Origin: Calonectria ilicicola
Lineage: Eukaryota; Ascomycota; Sordariomycetes; Hypocreales; Nectriaceae
Assembly: GCA_020809705.1 (NCBI GenBank)
Contig: CP085832.1
Coordinates: 5,206,048 to 5,270,047, forward strand
Length of the DNA stretch: 64,000 nucleotides
Reading direction: 5' to 3'
The notes beneath the pieces are model-generated. The model made no database searches, was not told where the DNA came from, and saw nothing but the letters and a program-made list of their open reading frames with translations. The position numbers and the translations under genes are program-made. This document shows, one piece after another, positions 23,201 through 33,837 of this stretch (the stretch's first letter is position 1; each line of letters begins with the position of its first letter).

Positions 23201-24519
23201 TGCGATGAGCCTTTTAGCAACCAGTTAAGTTCCCTCCTTGTGATTTGCCTAGCTTTGAAAATGGCTATTAGAAGGCTCATTCTTCCCCCCACCTGTGATA
23301 CAGGCAATACGAAAAGCTGTTCTTCGACCGGTCCACCAACCACTCAAATATACTATCTCCTAAAGCCACATCAAGAAAAACACGGCACGATTTTGCACAA
23401 GAAATTTACAATGCATGTCATAATCCCAAGATATCGGCCAGCAGAGGGCTCTCGGCGATCAATGCCACCTGGGCTCTGGTCTTGCGGGCCGCTATCCAGC
23501 ACACGAGCGAAGACGATATACCGTGGCAAGATTGGGTTACCGGGCTGGCAACGGCCATTGCTTCCGTCGGGATTGAATGGGTGCCCGGGTCGCATGGGCA
23601 AAGCCTGACCTCTCGACGTATTATTCAGCTTATTGGGAATGTCGAGAGAACCATGCACATCCCGGCTGCCCGGCCCGGGAGCTTGAAGCGAAACGCCATC
23701 ATAGCCGCGCAAGAGATGGAGCAACTCAACCAGCCAACCAAAAGAGCTCGCAGGCATATAATCGATTTTGGCTGTCATATTCCGTTTGCTCGAGTCCCGA
23801 AGCGAGTACAGGACGGGTTTGAGAAGCTGGAGAAGCAATATCCAAAGGCAAAGGATAAGCCGGTGCGGAATCATTACCGACTTGCTTACAACTGCCTGAT
23901 AGAGAGCCTGGGGAATGCCCGATGCGACTTAATGCTCATTTTGGTGCTAACCCTTGCCTCATCGACAGAGACTCCAATCATAGCCAAGGGCCAGGACAAA
24001 TTTACGATATGGCAAAGGCGTGACCCGGACATGTATGCAGCCACAATGGTCACACGGATGCTATGGTTTATGAAGCCTGAGATATTTCCATGGGAAGTAG
24101 AGAAGAAGGGGTGATGTGCATCAAGGATTTGACACCGAAGATTGGTATGTACAACACAACACAATACTTCTTCCACCCGTCCTAGCCATTCACTCGCCTA
24201 TATACTTGTATATTTTACCTGCTTGCCCCGGGTAAGATAAGATAAGGCAAATGTTAAGAGAACCAGCGCCTTGACTAATGACTGAGTAGAACATACAAAG
24301 GTGAGCAACCGCGTTTTGCAAAAGGTAGGATGGATCTATGTTACAAGTAAACAGTTTCGAAATACAGGAGCAAAGCTCAGATCTGACGAGGAGCTGCATG
24401 CCTTGCGAAAAAAGCTGGTTTCTTGCATGAAGAACCCCGAAGTCTTTATCTCTCTAGTCTTTCACAGTACGGATAAGGTTTGGGTAGATCGGTGTAGGTC
24501 AATTATTAATAGAAGGTAG
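20219..24519 (+). CDS. U10 large orphan protein gene, copy B (best preserved)
   Basis: Exons 20219-20261, 20333-20665, 20763-23223, 23304-24144 and 24290-24519. Exon 3 is open for its full 2,461 bp. Introns: a weak first one (GTGTGA...TTATAG), a GC-AG one with AG|GCAAGT, and two conventional ones. Phases are consistent throughout if one G is added to GGGG just before TGA at 24112. With G5, as in copy C, the frame passes the TGA and splices to exon 5, giving about 1,302 residues. Otherwise the product ends in ...EVEKKG. Features: an Asp/Ser tract from about 21540, repeated aromatic-rich hydrophobic helices in the middle, and basic KRARRH. No catalytic triad or zinc finger could be identified, so function is unknown. 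The consistent pairing with the ParB-like gene in all four copies argues for a joint role in element maintenance or movement. Confidence 0.6.
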
Positions 24520-25159
24520 TGTTTTATTTAGATTTTAGTAGTTGATTTATTGTAACATACCAATATTTACTTATATTTATCTTTGCCACTCTCGTTGCTA
24601 ACTAGTGTAAAGATGTGCTCCTAAACGTGATCTTTAAGTTGACTAGGAAAGTAAAATGGCACTTTCCCAATATATTATTGCCTATATTATCAATTGGTTA
24701 GGATAGTGACAGACTTATAATAAACTTTCATTAGCTAAGACAGCTATTGTATTATATTGGAAGATAGAGGCAAGCAGGGGGCCGAGCTTGTAAGCATACT
24801 GACCAGGTGGACAGTATAGGAAACGGATGCGGGGCGATTGCTGTGATCAATATTAGATGAAAGCTGCAGTGCCGGTCAGCAACAACGCTTATAGACTAAT
24901 CAATCCAGCTCCACCAAGCAATATCGGTCCCCAGCGTCACAAAGATTGCATTCGGATTCAAGCAACAACGTTGATCTGTTTAGGTTCCAGTAAATGCTTT
25001 CTTCAACTATAACACGACCCAAACACATAAAGTACTAAACTAAAATACTAACTAACCGAAATATGCCCCCATACTCTTCAGCCGCACTTGATCAAAATCT
25101 GAGAAGGAATATGGATACTATAGAAGCCAAGTATAGGTCGATTACCCACATATAACATA
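24520..25159 (+). other. U10-B spacer, no gene seen
   Basis: 640 bp equivalent to 14476-15115. Nothing recognisable. Confidence 0.4.
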
Positions 25160-25857
25160 TTAGGTACTGTCAAGCATGCTATCTTGATTCTCAAGAGTAG
25201 ACTCGGCAGCCTCAGCCGCCTTTGCGTCAATCGTCCAGGATTCCTTGGAGGGAAGCTTTCCACTTTACAGTGCACTCTAAAGCACAGCATCGATTGATTG
25301 TCTTCTCTGGTCCAGCATCAGCTCCAGCGCCAGCGCCAATCACAACCGCAGCAAGTGAGCCAGGGTCAACACCTCGTCAAGCATTGTACGTGATGGACAG
25401 GTTAGAGCCATCATTACCCACAAATATAATATCAAGGCCAGCGAAATACTGGTTCAGCCTATTGACCAGGAAGTTGACGAGGTCAGGTCTCAGCTCGGCA
25501 GCAACAGCGATTCCGAAGATGACCGCCCAGCTAAGTGGATCCAAAAAAACATAAACTGGCTCCTGGCCCACTGCAGGCAGGGTCAGCAGCTCTGACTTCG
25601 GCGGTGCGAGAAGGCCTGCAGCCGGCGCCGTCTCCGAAATTGACCACTTCCCAGATGTGAAATGATAACTCGTCCACCACTTGTATTTGTTTGTCGACGG
25701 TGCCGGGTTGGAGAAATTTTAGCTTATCTCTCTAGACTTACTGCTACTGTAGACCTGGCCGCTTAGATTGCCACCTTCAAGCTACTATACAATTGTTTCT
25801 TGCGGTTGATATACAGCAGAGCGGCCTGGAGGCAACTGCACACTATCAATAAAAATC
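25160..25857 (-). pseudogene. Decayed minus-strand gene in U10, copy B
   Basis: The same 698-bp decayed frame as in copy A with the same TAG TAG and TGA interruptions. A few further changes (GGCTTG to AGCTTA at about 25730) are shared with copy D. Terminal TAA at 25162-25160. A 17-T run flanks the upstream end. No recognisable family. Confidence 0.45.
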
Positions 25858-26384
25858 TTTTTTTTTTTTTTTTTGTTTTATGTAAAGGGGCAGCGGATAC
25901 TTATTTATATACAATGGTTGGCTGTTAATTTATTGAATTAATGTCATCCTTCTATTAAGGGATAATCTCTTAGTAAGATGAGCGATTATACAAATGCTCC
26001 TTTACTCGAGGGGGAGTGTGTGTGTAGGAGGAAGGGCTGAGAAATGTGGATGGCGTGGAAGGGTCTGCTCTATTTGCAGTGTGATGACCTATAGCTACAG
26101 CCAGTTACAACTGATAGATCTATAGTATAATTATAGTTGTAATTATGAGGTTGGAAATTCATTTAAAGACTTTATAAATTATTATGTAGCTAGCTATAGA
26201 ACTAAGTATATCTAGTTCTTATAAATTGTTTGTTACCTATTAAGTAAAATGCTTATATATATTAACTAAAAAGGAAGAGGCTAATATTATAAAATAAACT
26301 TAAATATTATTACTAAGGTATACTAAGTTCTTAGATTAATTTAATATATAGGTATGTTTCTAGTATAGTCTCTCCTAGATTATA
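25858..26384 (+). other. U10-B 3' tail, noncoding
   Basis: Poly-T run then A+T-rich DNA. More C-to-T changed than the tail of copy A (for example TATAGTATAATTATAG at about 26122). No gene seen. Confidence 0.4.
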
Positions 26385-26937
26385 TTCTACTTTATTTTAT
26401 ATTATATTCTTTAATACTTATTATCTACATAACCCTATTCTTTTTTTCCTATTAGATCTATTTACTAGACCATTCTTCTTAAACTTAATAAAAGATATAG
26501 TTGATCATATTTAATCTACTTACCTAATAATCTTTTCCTCCTATTTTCTTATTATACTAGATATAATTAGATATAGCTACTATGATCACCTTATTTACAG
26601 TTACCCTGTCTTTATCTAATAATAATTTAATTTTTAATATACTACTATTTTATCTAAACCACATATAAAATAGTAGCTAGCTAAAAGGTAATATAGAAAG
26701 TCAAATAGAACAGCGCTTATAACCAATAGTTAATGCAGCTATATTCGGACAAGGTATATATACAATCTAGACTAACTTATAATTACAATATAGTAGTTAG
26801 TATATTTATTAATCAACTATATATATTCTAAACTCCTATCTACTATAATTATTACAAAAATAATATATATAAGCTACCTTATTTAACTAAGCTAGATACT
26901 CAACTATAAGATTAGTATCATTTTACTTAACCTTGGG
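26385..26937. other. A+T-rich spacer before Gypsy 1
   Basis: About 550 bp of very A+T-rich sequence with no coding frame, probably RIP-decayed repeat of unknown origin. It contains a 12-bp perfect inverted repeat (CTACTATTTTAT at 26642-26653 and its complement at 26665-26676, loop 11 nt). The identical spacer recurs at 55070-55622. Confidence 0.5.
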
Positions 26938-27332
26938 TGTTATGACCCATGACACGCCTAGGCGGTCTACGACGGCAGAACTAACACCTACCTACCCTAT
27001 AGCCCCACACCAACCAATAAGGAAGCGCTCACTCGCGATCACCCATAATGTTGGTGATCACCCTGTGATCACCCATCCGATCACCAATACTTAGATAGAA
27101 CCAACACAGTGAGCGCCTACTACGATAATAGTATATAGACAGGTTAGAATCCGCCCTTATGGCCGATACTAGCCAGCTTTCAATACAACTTGGTTACCTC
27201 AATTGCGATTGACTATTACCTAACGTAACACTTCCATTGCTCTATTTACCATAACGCGCCTAACCATCCTGCCAACAATAAACCCTTCGTTCTGATTGGT
27301 TCATCAAGTTGGGAATTGACCAGACCGTTACA
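26938..27332 (+). repeat. Gypsy 1 5' LTR
   Basis: 395 bp, TG...CA ends. It contains four GATCACC motifs (27037, 27056, 27067, 27079), a TATATAG box at 27132-27138 and, 43 bp after the start of that box, AGCTTTCAA (27175), a plausible transcript start region complementary to the primer site just downstream of the LTR. Confidence 0.95.
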
Positions 27333-27334
27333 CG

Positions 27335-27343
27335 TTGAAAGCT
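27335..27343 (+). promoter_or_regulatory. Candidate self-primer binding site, Gypsy 1
   Basis: TTGAAAGCT, two bases after the LTR, is the exact complement of AGCTTTCAA inside the LTR at 27175-27183. In Tf1-type chromoviruses the 5' end of the mRNA folds back on such a site to prime reverse transcription in place of a tRNA. I saw no initiator-tRNA-like TGG site. The start of the R region is inferred from the TATA box, not shown. Confidence 0.5.
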
Positions 27344-27385
27344 CTTGTTCAGTTGGTTACCCGCGTCAACAATTGAGCAATAACA

Positions 27386-29167
27386 ATGTCCGGAAAGAAC
27401 CCCGCCGCCACTGCTCCTCCTAGCAACGCCGAGTTGACTACGGAACTGCAGCAGGTTAAGAAGAAACTCGCAGATGCACAAGCACAACTTAAAGCAGAAA
27501 AAGCCGGAACCACCACGGTTGAAGGAAACAAGGGTAAAGACATTGGTGAAATTCTGAGACCCCCGGTCCCAGAGCCCTTCCTAGGAAAGGCTGCCGATGT
27601 AGTCCCCTTCCTCACCCGAATGAAGGGATACTTCCGCTTTTTCCCAACGCGACTTGCAACCCCCGAAGCCCAGGTACTATACACCAAAACCCTCCTCCAA
27701 GGAGACGCAGGAGTATGGTTTGAACCCATCATGAGAGACTATCTGGAAAACGAGGACGACGCCGACCAAAATGAAGAGACCCGAGAGATCTTCAGAGACT
27801 GGGAACATTTCGAAACCGCTATTAAAGACAATTTCGGCACGATCGATATGGAACAACAAGCTGTAAACCAGTTATACGAACTTAAACAAACAAAATCCTG
27901 CAGCCAGTATTCGGCCGAGTTCAAAAGGATTGCAGCACGAACAGCCTGGGATGACGACGCACTAATGGAACTCTACTATAGAGGCCTGAAGGGCGAAGTC
28001 AAGGACGAAATCTATAAAGAAGACCGGCCAGAAAAACTCTCGGAGTATATCAAAAGTGCTGTCAAGATCGACGAAAGACAATTTAACCGACGCAAGGAAC
28101 GCGCCCGAGATAACAAAAACCCATATATCCCGAATAAAGGAAAAACCCAGAATAAGCAACAAAGCACCGCACACGGGACTCATTCAGGGCCAATGGAACT
28201 CGGCGCCACCCAGGGGTATGACAAAAGTAAGATTACCTGCTTCAACTGCGGGAAAAAAGGACATAAATCCTTCGAATGCCGCTCCCCGAAAACAGGAAAT
28301 CAGTTCAAACCCATACCAGAAGGACAGAAACAACTCAACACTATGAAAACTCAATGGACCCCGGTACCAGAAGGAAAAGAGGATACCACAGGAAAAGTTG
28401 TTCTTGCTGTCATTAAGAAACATGAACCAACCACCATAGTTAAGCAATGTACGGAAAACCATGAGTTGCGCAAGGTAAAACTCACTCCGCAACAAGAAAT
28501 CGATGAAGCCATCCGAAAAGCATGGTCAACCCGACAAGAAGGCCAGTCCTGCCTTCCCCACGAATGGTTGGAACGAGCCAAGAAGATAGGAATCCCTGCA
28601 TCCATCCTAGATGTGTATACCGACAAAGCACCAGCATGGTGGGATACCTGCACTTATGACGAAAATGGAAACAGGAAATGGACAACTAGTATTAAAAGAA
28701 TGGCCCAACAAGTCAGGGAACCCTCGTGGGACGGAGACAAAGTCTTCCTACTTGCGCGAAGCGAATGGCAACCAGGAAACCGCGACCCCCGACCTATCCA
28801 ACATAAGGAGGATGACCCTAGACTAAACACGGTACACGAAGAACATAAGAACATCTCATGGGTAAGCTGCTACGACCACGACTGCCTCCAACACATGGAA
28901 CAAAAGCAGCATGCAGCATGCTTTCCCATTAGGGTAGAAGACGTGGTCATCCACCGCGCCTATGGGAGACACTTCGACCGACACGAAGTAACGGGAAGAA
29001 ACCCCCACTACCAGTTCACTATGTTGGAACCAGGTGAGCCTGAGTTCCCCGATTGCAGCGAGCTGCCCTGGAATGAATGTCAAGACCCCAAATGCGATAT
29101 CCACATGATAGATAAAGCAATGGCCTGGCACCGAACAAAACCAAAAAACGAGCGGAGCCCCCTGTAG
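27386..29167 (+). CDS. gag: Gypsy 1 Gag
   Basis: A 593-residue Gag, open throughout and identical in length to copy 2. The N-terminal 35 residues look like a short coiled coil (ELTTELQQVKKKLADAQAQL). A retrotransposon capsid-type region follows (about residues 55-245, with the WFEP and YxxLKQ-like stretches usual for this family). A CX2CX4HX4C zinc knuckle (CFNCGKKGHKSFEC) lies at residues 285-298. The C-terminal 290 residues after the knuckle are unusually long and His/Cys/Trp-rich, with no domain I can name. ATG 27386 is the first in frame and lies 53 bp after the LTR. Gag packages the RNA into virus-like particles in the cytoplasm. The stop at 29165-29167 is preceded by a slippery heptamer leading into pol. 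Confidence 0.92.
   Translation: MSGKNPAATAPPSNAELTTELQQVKKKLADAQAQLKAEKAGTTTVEGNKGKDIGEILRPPVPEPFLGKAADVVPFLTRMKGYFRFFPTRLATPEAQVLYTKTLLQGDAGVWFEPIMRDYLENEDDADQNEETREIFRDWEHFETAIKDNFGTIDMEQQAVNQLYELKQTKSCSQYSAEFKRIAARTAWDDDALMELYYRGLKGEVKDEIYKEDRPEKLSEYIKSAVKIDERQFNRRKERARDNKNPYIPNKGKTQNKQQSTAHGTHSGPMELGATQGYDKSKITCFNCGKKGHKSFECRSPKTGNQFKPIPEGQKQLNTMKTQWTPVPEGKEDTTGKVVLAVIKKHEPTTIVKQCTENHELRKVKLTPQQEIDEAIRKAWSTRQEGQSCLPHEWLERAKKIGIPASILDVYTDKAPAWWDTCTYDENGNRKWTTSIKRMAQQVREPSWDGDKVFLLARSEWQPGNRDPRPIQHKEDDPRLNTVHEEHKNISWVSCYDHDCLQHMEQKQHAACFPIRVEDVVIHRAYGRHFDRHEVTGRNPHYQFTMLEPGEPEFPDCSELPWNECQDPKCDIHMIDKAMAWHRTKPKNERSPL
29143..29149 (+). promoter_or_regulatory. Probable -1 ribosomal frameshift site, Gypsy 1
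   Basis: AAAAAAC is read as cc[A AAA AAC] in the Gag frame, the classical X XXY YYZ arrangement. The -1 frame then runs into pol. A bulged hairpin (GCCC CCTG ... CAGG ... GGGC) begins seven bases downstream. This would set the Gag to Gag-Pol ratio. Confidence 0.7.
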
Positions 29168-32100
29168 AAGAGCAGCAGGAGCGGCTAGGGCAACGACCCC
29201 GGAGTTACCGAAAGAACTCCCTAAAAAGCTCTATACTCTACAACTAAAGAGCAACCCCGACGACGATTAGAAATAGAAGTAAGGATTAAAGGGAAGTGGT
29301 GTAACGCTATGGTGGATAGCGGAGCTGAGCGAAACTACGTGAATCCTCGAGTAGTTAACGAACTTCAGCTACCATGGACAACGAAAGTCGACCCGTACGA
29401 AATCATCAATATAGAAGGAACACCCTTTGGATATAACAACGGTATTATAGACAAAAAGATTGATCACCTGAAAGTCTTCGTTGAAGGAAAGAACCAAGGA
29501 ATAACCTTCGATATTGTTGATATCGGACAACACGACCTAGTTTTAGGGTACCCATGGTTATACCGATACAACCCTAATATCTGCTGGCGTACTGGCCAGG
29601 TGCAAATACCCGAGGAGTATGATGCAGCCAGCGATATTTCCATAAAACACGATGAGAGATCTCGAACTCCTAGCCCTGACCAAGCAGGAGACATGAGCGA
29701 AGGAGAATCTTCGCCACCCAAAGGAACAAAACATAAACACAAGAACGGTCAGAAAAGGCAAAGACAACGAACGATCGCCTGCCTTAGAACACAGTTCCAA
29801 CAAATCGATAAAAGCCTCAAAGAAATGAAGGCTGAAGCAGAAACAGACAGACTGCACAATGTACCCCCACAGTACCGAATCTATGAAAAGCTCTTCGCAG
29901 AAGAACTAGACACTGGACTACCTGAGTTTAGCCAGTGGGATCACGAAATCGTCCTTAAAGACGGATCCAACACCCGATTTTACCCTATTTATAATCTCAA
30001 CCAAATCGAGCTTGATACCCTGAAGGAATACATCCAAGATATGCTCAAAAAGGGATATATCCGTATTTCAAACTCCGAAGCTGGTTACCCTGTCATGTTT
30101 GTGCCTAAGAAAAACGGGAAGCTACGCCTCGTCGTGGACTACCGACAGCTCAACGATATCACCATTAAAGATCGCACTCCACTACCATTGATTAATGAAA
30201 TGAAGGATCGCCTTCATGGAGCCAACATCTTTACTGCACTGGATCTTAAAGGAGCATACAATCTTATTCGCATTAAAGAAGGACATGAATGGAAAACCGC
30301 TTTCCGAACTAAGTTTGGACTGTTTGAATACCTAGTTATGCCTTTTGGACTCACAAATGCACCGGCATCATTTCAGCGAATGATAACCAATGTATTACGA
30401 GAACACTTAGATATCTTTGTTGTCTGCTACCTGGACGATATCCTCATCTTCTCCAAAAACGAGGAAGAACATGAAGAACACGTTCATAAGGTCTTAAAAG
30501 CCCTCCAAGACGCCAAACTCCTGGTTGAACCAGAAAAAGCAAGTTCCACACTCAAGAAGTAGAATTTCTAGGACACATTATCAGCCCTAACGAAATTCGC
30601 ATGGACCCAAAGAAAGTTGCTGCAGTAAAAGATTGGAAGGAACCTACTAATGTGAAGGAAGTACAAGCCTTCCTCGGATTTGCTAACTATTACCGAAGAT
30701 TCATTAAGGGATTTAGTAAAATCGCCTCAGGCATGACAGAACTAACTAAGAAAGGAATTACCTTTCGATGGGGAAATAAAGCACAACAATCATTCGAAGC
30801 CATAAAAAATGCTATTTTAGAAGAACCCATCCTTGCAATGTTCGACCCTGATAAGCCTATAGAGCTAGAAACCGATGCATCGGACTTCGCCCTAGGGGCC
30901 CAGATCGGACAACGAGATGAACAAGGAAACCTACATCCTATAGCATTCTACTCGCATAAGCTACATGGCCCTGAGCTAAACTACCCCATCTACGATAAAG
31001 AATTCCTTGCTATTGTCAACGCTTTCAAAGAATTCCGACAATACCTTTTAGGAAGCAACCACAAAATCACAGTATACACCGACCATAAAAACATTGCCTA
31101 CTTCGCAACCACTCAAAAACTCAGTGGAAGGCAACTACGATATGCAGAATACCTATCCGAATTCGACTATCAAATCGTTCATGTTAAAGGAACTGAGAAT
31201 GGCCGCGCCGATGCGATCAGCCGCCGACCTGACTACAACACAGAAAAACCAAAAACACAAGAAAAACTATTGATCTACAACACCAACGGAGGACTAGAAC
31301 AAGCCCCAATCAGTGGAATGACAATAGAAACAAAGAAAATAATCGCCGCTATGAGAATAGGAGGATTGCCGCGTGCAACCAGAACCACTACTGCGGAAAT
31401 ACCCACACAACGAGTGGAACAGGGCAATCCACTACTAAGGAAAATCGAAGAATACAATCTAGCACTTCCAGAAGAAGAAAAACGGACTACCTACAAGTGC
31501 CAGAAGAACACCAAATGGAGTTAATAAGGGACATTCACGAACACCCCTTGCATGGCCACAAAGGCATCAACAAAACCCTTGAACGAGTCAAACAGACATT
31601 TTCCTTTAGTAAGATGAAAAAGAAAGTTGAACAAGTATGTAAGGAATGCAGCCTATGTCGACACTCCAAAAACCAAGACACAAACCATACGGATTATTGC
31701 AACCATCCCCTGTCGCACAACGACCATGGGACTCAATCACAATGGACTTTATTACCAACCTCCCCTTGTCAGCAGACCCTGCTACAGGAGTATACTATGA
31801 TAGTATTTTCGTTATTGTTGATCGCTTCACGAAAGCAGCATATTATCTCCCATATAATAAAGCAACAAAAGAAGAACAATTCGCCTACCTTTTCTTTCGA
31901 CATATAGTCGCTATACACGGCCTACCAACCGAAATCATATCGGATAGAGGACAACCATTTGCATCTAAGTTTTGGCAAAGCCTGATGTCCTTAATGGGGT
32001 TAAACCACAAGCTAAGCACAGCTTTCCACCCCCAAACAGACGGACAAACCGAACGCCAAAACCAGGAAATTGAGCAATATCTACGATGCTACATTAACTA

Positions 32101-32811
32101 CGAACAAACCGACTGGGTAGAAAAGTTACCTATCGCACAGCTAGCACATAACACATCCTACAATCACAGCATTAAGACAACACCAGCAAAAGCCAATTTT
32201 GGCTTCACACCAGATGCTTACCGAGCCCCTTAGAAGGCACAATCCAAGCAAAAGCTATGATCAAGTCAGATGATCTAAGAAAATTACATGAAGAAATGAA
32301 GACAGAACTTGAGTTCGTCCGTAACATCATGAAGAGACATTACAACCTCAAAAGGCTGAAGGGACCAACCTTTTCGGAGGGAGACATGGTCTACCTAGCA
32401 ACAAAAAATCTTGCAACAAAAAGACAAAACAAAAAAATCGACTTCACGCAGATTGGACCATACCCCATTAAAAGAAAAATATCAGAAAACAACTATGAAC
32501 TCGACCTCCCAGACAACATTAAAGTGCACCCTATCTTCCACATTTCACTGCTAGAACCCGGTGACGGCATCCAAGTCAATACAGGACCCAGCTACAAACC
32601 ACAAATAGAAAACCCAGAAGATCAGTGGGAAGTCGAAAAAATCCTACAAAGGAGAGAAGAAGACGGGAAATTTGAAATTAAATGGAAAGGCTATAAAGAA
32701 ACAACATGGGAACCCGCGAAACATCTCACGCACTGCTCGAAGCTGCTGGAAGCGTTCCTGAGGACACAACGCCAAGCAAACCATCGAGGTCAACAGCGTT
32801 CCAATCGATAA
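29149..32811 (+). pseudogene. pol: Gypsy 1 Pol (frameshifted)
   Basis: Domains in order: aspartic protease (VDSGAE from 29312), reverse transcriptase with catalytic CYLDDILIF, RNase H (TDASDFALGA), integrase HHCC (HPLHGHKG...CKECSLC), integrase core (MDFIT, ISDRGQ, HPQTDGQTER) and a chromodomain (EVEKIL...WKGYKETTWEP) that would bind modified histone tails and direct insertion into heterochromatin. Relative to copy 2 it lacks single bases in C- and A-runs after about 29195, at about 29225, at about 30537 and at about 31482, each breaking the frame. Two further frame changes, after CRHSK (about 31670) and at CCCCTT (about 32227), are shared with copy 2. The decayed fragment at 1-2003 supports the longer A-runs, so the copy-1 deficits are mutations or consensus errors. 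Confidence 0.9.
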
Positions 32812-33346
32812 CATCCACTGCCCCTAAAGACTGCGCCTGAACAACGGCTTCCGACTCTACCCGATCCGCCTCTTCCAACTCATCCAAAGAAGAAAGCCCA
32901 CGACGCACCATCTCCACACCCTTCGTCTTGAGTTGACGTTTCTGACGACGAAGACGGGATAAACGGTTCAAGGATTCCTGAACCTTGGCCTGAGCCGCAA
33001 GCGCCTCCGCTTGTACACGAAGGAACTCCTCCTCAGCGACCTCTTCCTCTATATCCAAACGATCGGACTCCCGATTTATCCGGTTTACTACCAAAGTCAG
33101 CAACCAACCACATTCACCACCATAAAATGACGCACACGCAGCCAAAGACGCCTCTGAAGCATCACAGGTCCTACCACGACGAGTGCACTCGCCGCAACGG
33201 TCACCAGAATCCGGCAACATCTTGCATCGCAAACCCTTAGAGGAACAGAATGAACACGGCATGATTTCAAAACCCGTTGAGTTAATAAGCTGAGCTCGGG
33301 CCTTGGCACGAAGACGCTGTTTGGAATCACCTGGACCACGAGGCAT
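32726..33346 (-). CDS. Antisense cysteine-cluster ORF in Gypsy 1
   Basis: A 206-codon minus-strand ORF starting 97 bp inside the 3' LTR boundary and overlapping the last 86 bp of pol tail-to-tail. It has a basic N-terminus (SKQRLRAKARAQL), then six cysteines arranged CX2CX6C...CX2CX6C at about residues 31-61, resembling a fungal Zn(II)2Cys6 cluster. A Glu/Leu/Arg-rich coiled coil spans residues 97-150, with an acidic tail. That layout suggests a DNA-binding or regulatory protein. The ORF is identical in both copies and free of stops although antisense to spacer DNA, which favours a real gene. The only likely promoter is the antisense strand of the 3' LTR. Function unknown. Confidence 0.6.
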   Translation of the reverse strand: MPRGPGDSKQRLRAKARAQLINSTGFEIMPCSFCSSKGLRCKMLPDSGDRCGECTRRGRTCDASEASLAACASFYGGECGWLLTLVVNRINRESDRLDIEEEVAEEEFLRVQAEALAAQAKVQESLNRLSRLRRQKRQLKTKGVEMVRRGLSSLDELEEADRVESEAVVQAQSLGAVDVIDWNAVDLDGLLGVVSSGTLPAASSSA

Positions 33347-33442
33347 AATTAGAAAATATTTTGAAGGTTAAAAATGGGGAAACTCACACACAAGGTCGAA
33401 CTAACGGGCCTTGAGGACAAGACCAACAGAGGGGGGACATCG

Positions 33443-33837
33443 TGTTATGACCCATGACACGCCTAGGCGGTCTACGACGGCAGAACTAACACCTACCTAC
33501 CCTATAGCCCCACACCAACCAATAAGGAAGCGCTCACTCGCGATCACCCATAATGTTGGTGATCACCCTGTGATCACCCATCCGATCACCAATACTTAGA
33601 TAGAACCAACACAGTGAGCGCCTACTACGATAATAGTATATAGACAGGTTAGAATCCGCCCTTATGGCCGATACTAGCCAGCTTTCAATACAACTTGGTT
33701 ACCTCAATTGCGATTGACTATTACCTAACGTAACACTTCCATTGCTCTATTTACCATAACGCGCCTAACCATCCTGCCAACAATAAACCCTTCGTTCTGA
33801 TTGGTTCATCAAGTTGGGAATTGACCAGACCGTTACA
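33443..33837 (+). repeat. Gypsy 1 3' LTR
   Basis: 395 bp, apparently identical to the 5' LTR on reading. It is followed directly by inverted Gypsy-derived sequence. Confidence 0.95.

Larger units (their letters stand above)
16342..26384 (+). mobile_element. U10 element, copy B
   Basis: A second full-length 10,043-bp copy directly abutting copy A in the same orientation. It differs from A by scattered G:C to A:T changes (for example in the leader at 16625-16655) and homopolymer indels. The 3' end is defined because B continues into TTCTAC spacer DNA where A continues into B. It has the only uninterrupted large third exon of the orphan gene among the well-preserved copies, apart from the terminal G-run. 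Confidence 0.8.
26938..33837 (+). mobile_element. Gypsy chromovirus LTR retrotransposon, copy 1
   Basis: A 6,900-bp Ty3/Gypsy element with 395-bp LTRs (TGTTATG...GTTACA) that look identical to each other. Order: gag, protease, RT, RNase H, integrase, chromodomain, then an antisense ORF before the 3' LTR. Flanking pentamers TTGGG and GTTAT do not match, so no target duplication is visible. The right flank is an inverted relic of a related Gypsy. It differs from copy 2 by exactly four missing homopolymer bases, all frameshifting in pol. LTR identity implies recent insertion or duplication. Confidence 0.95.
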
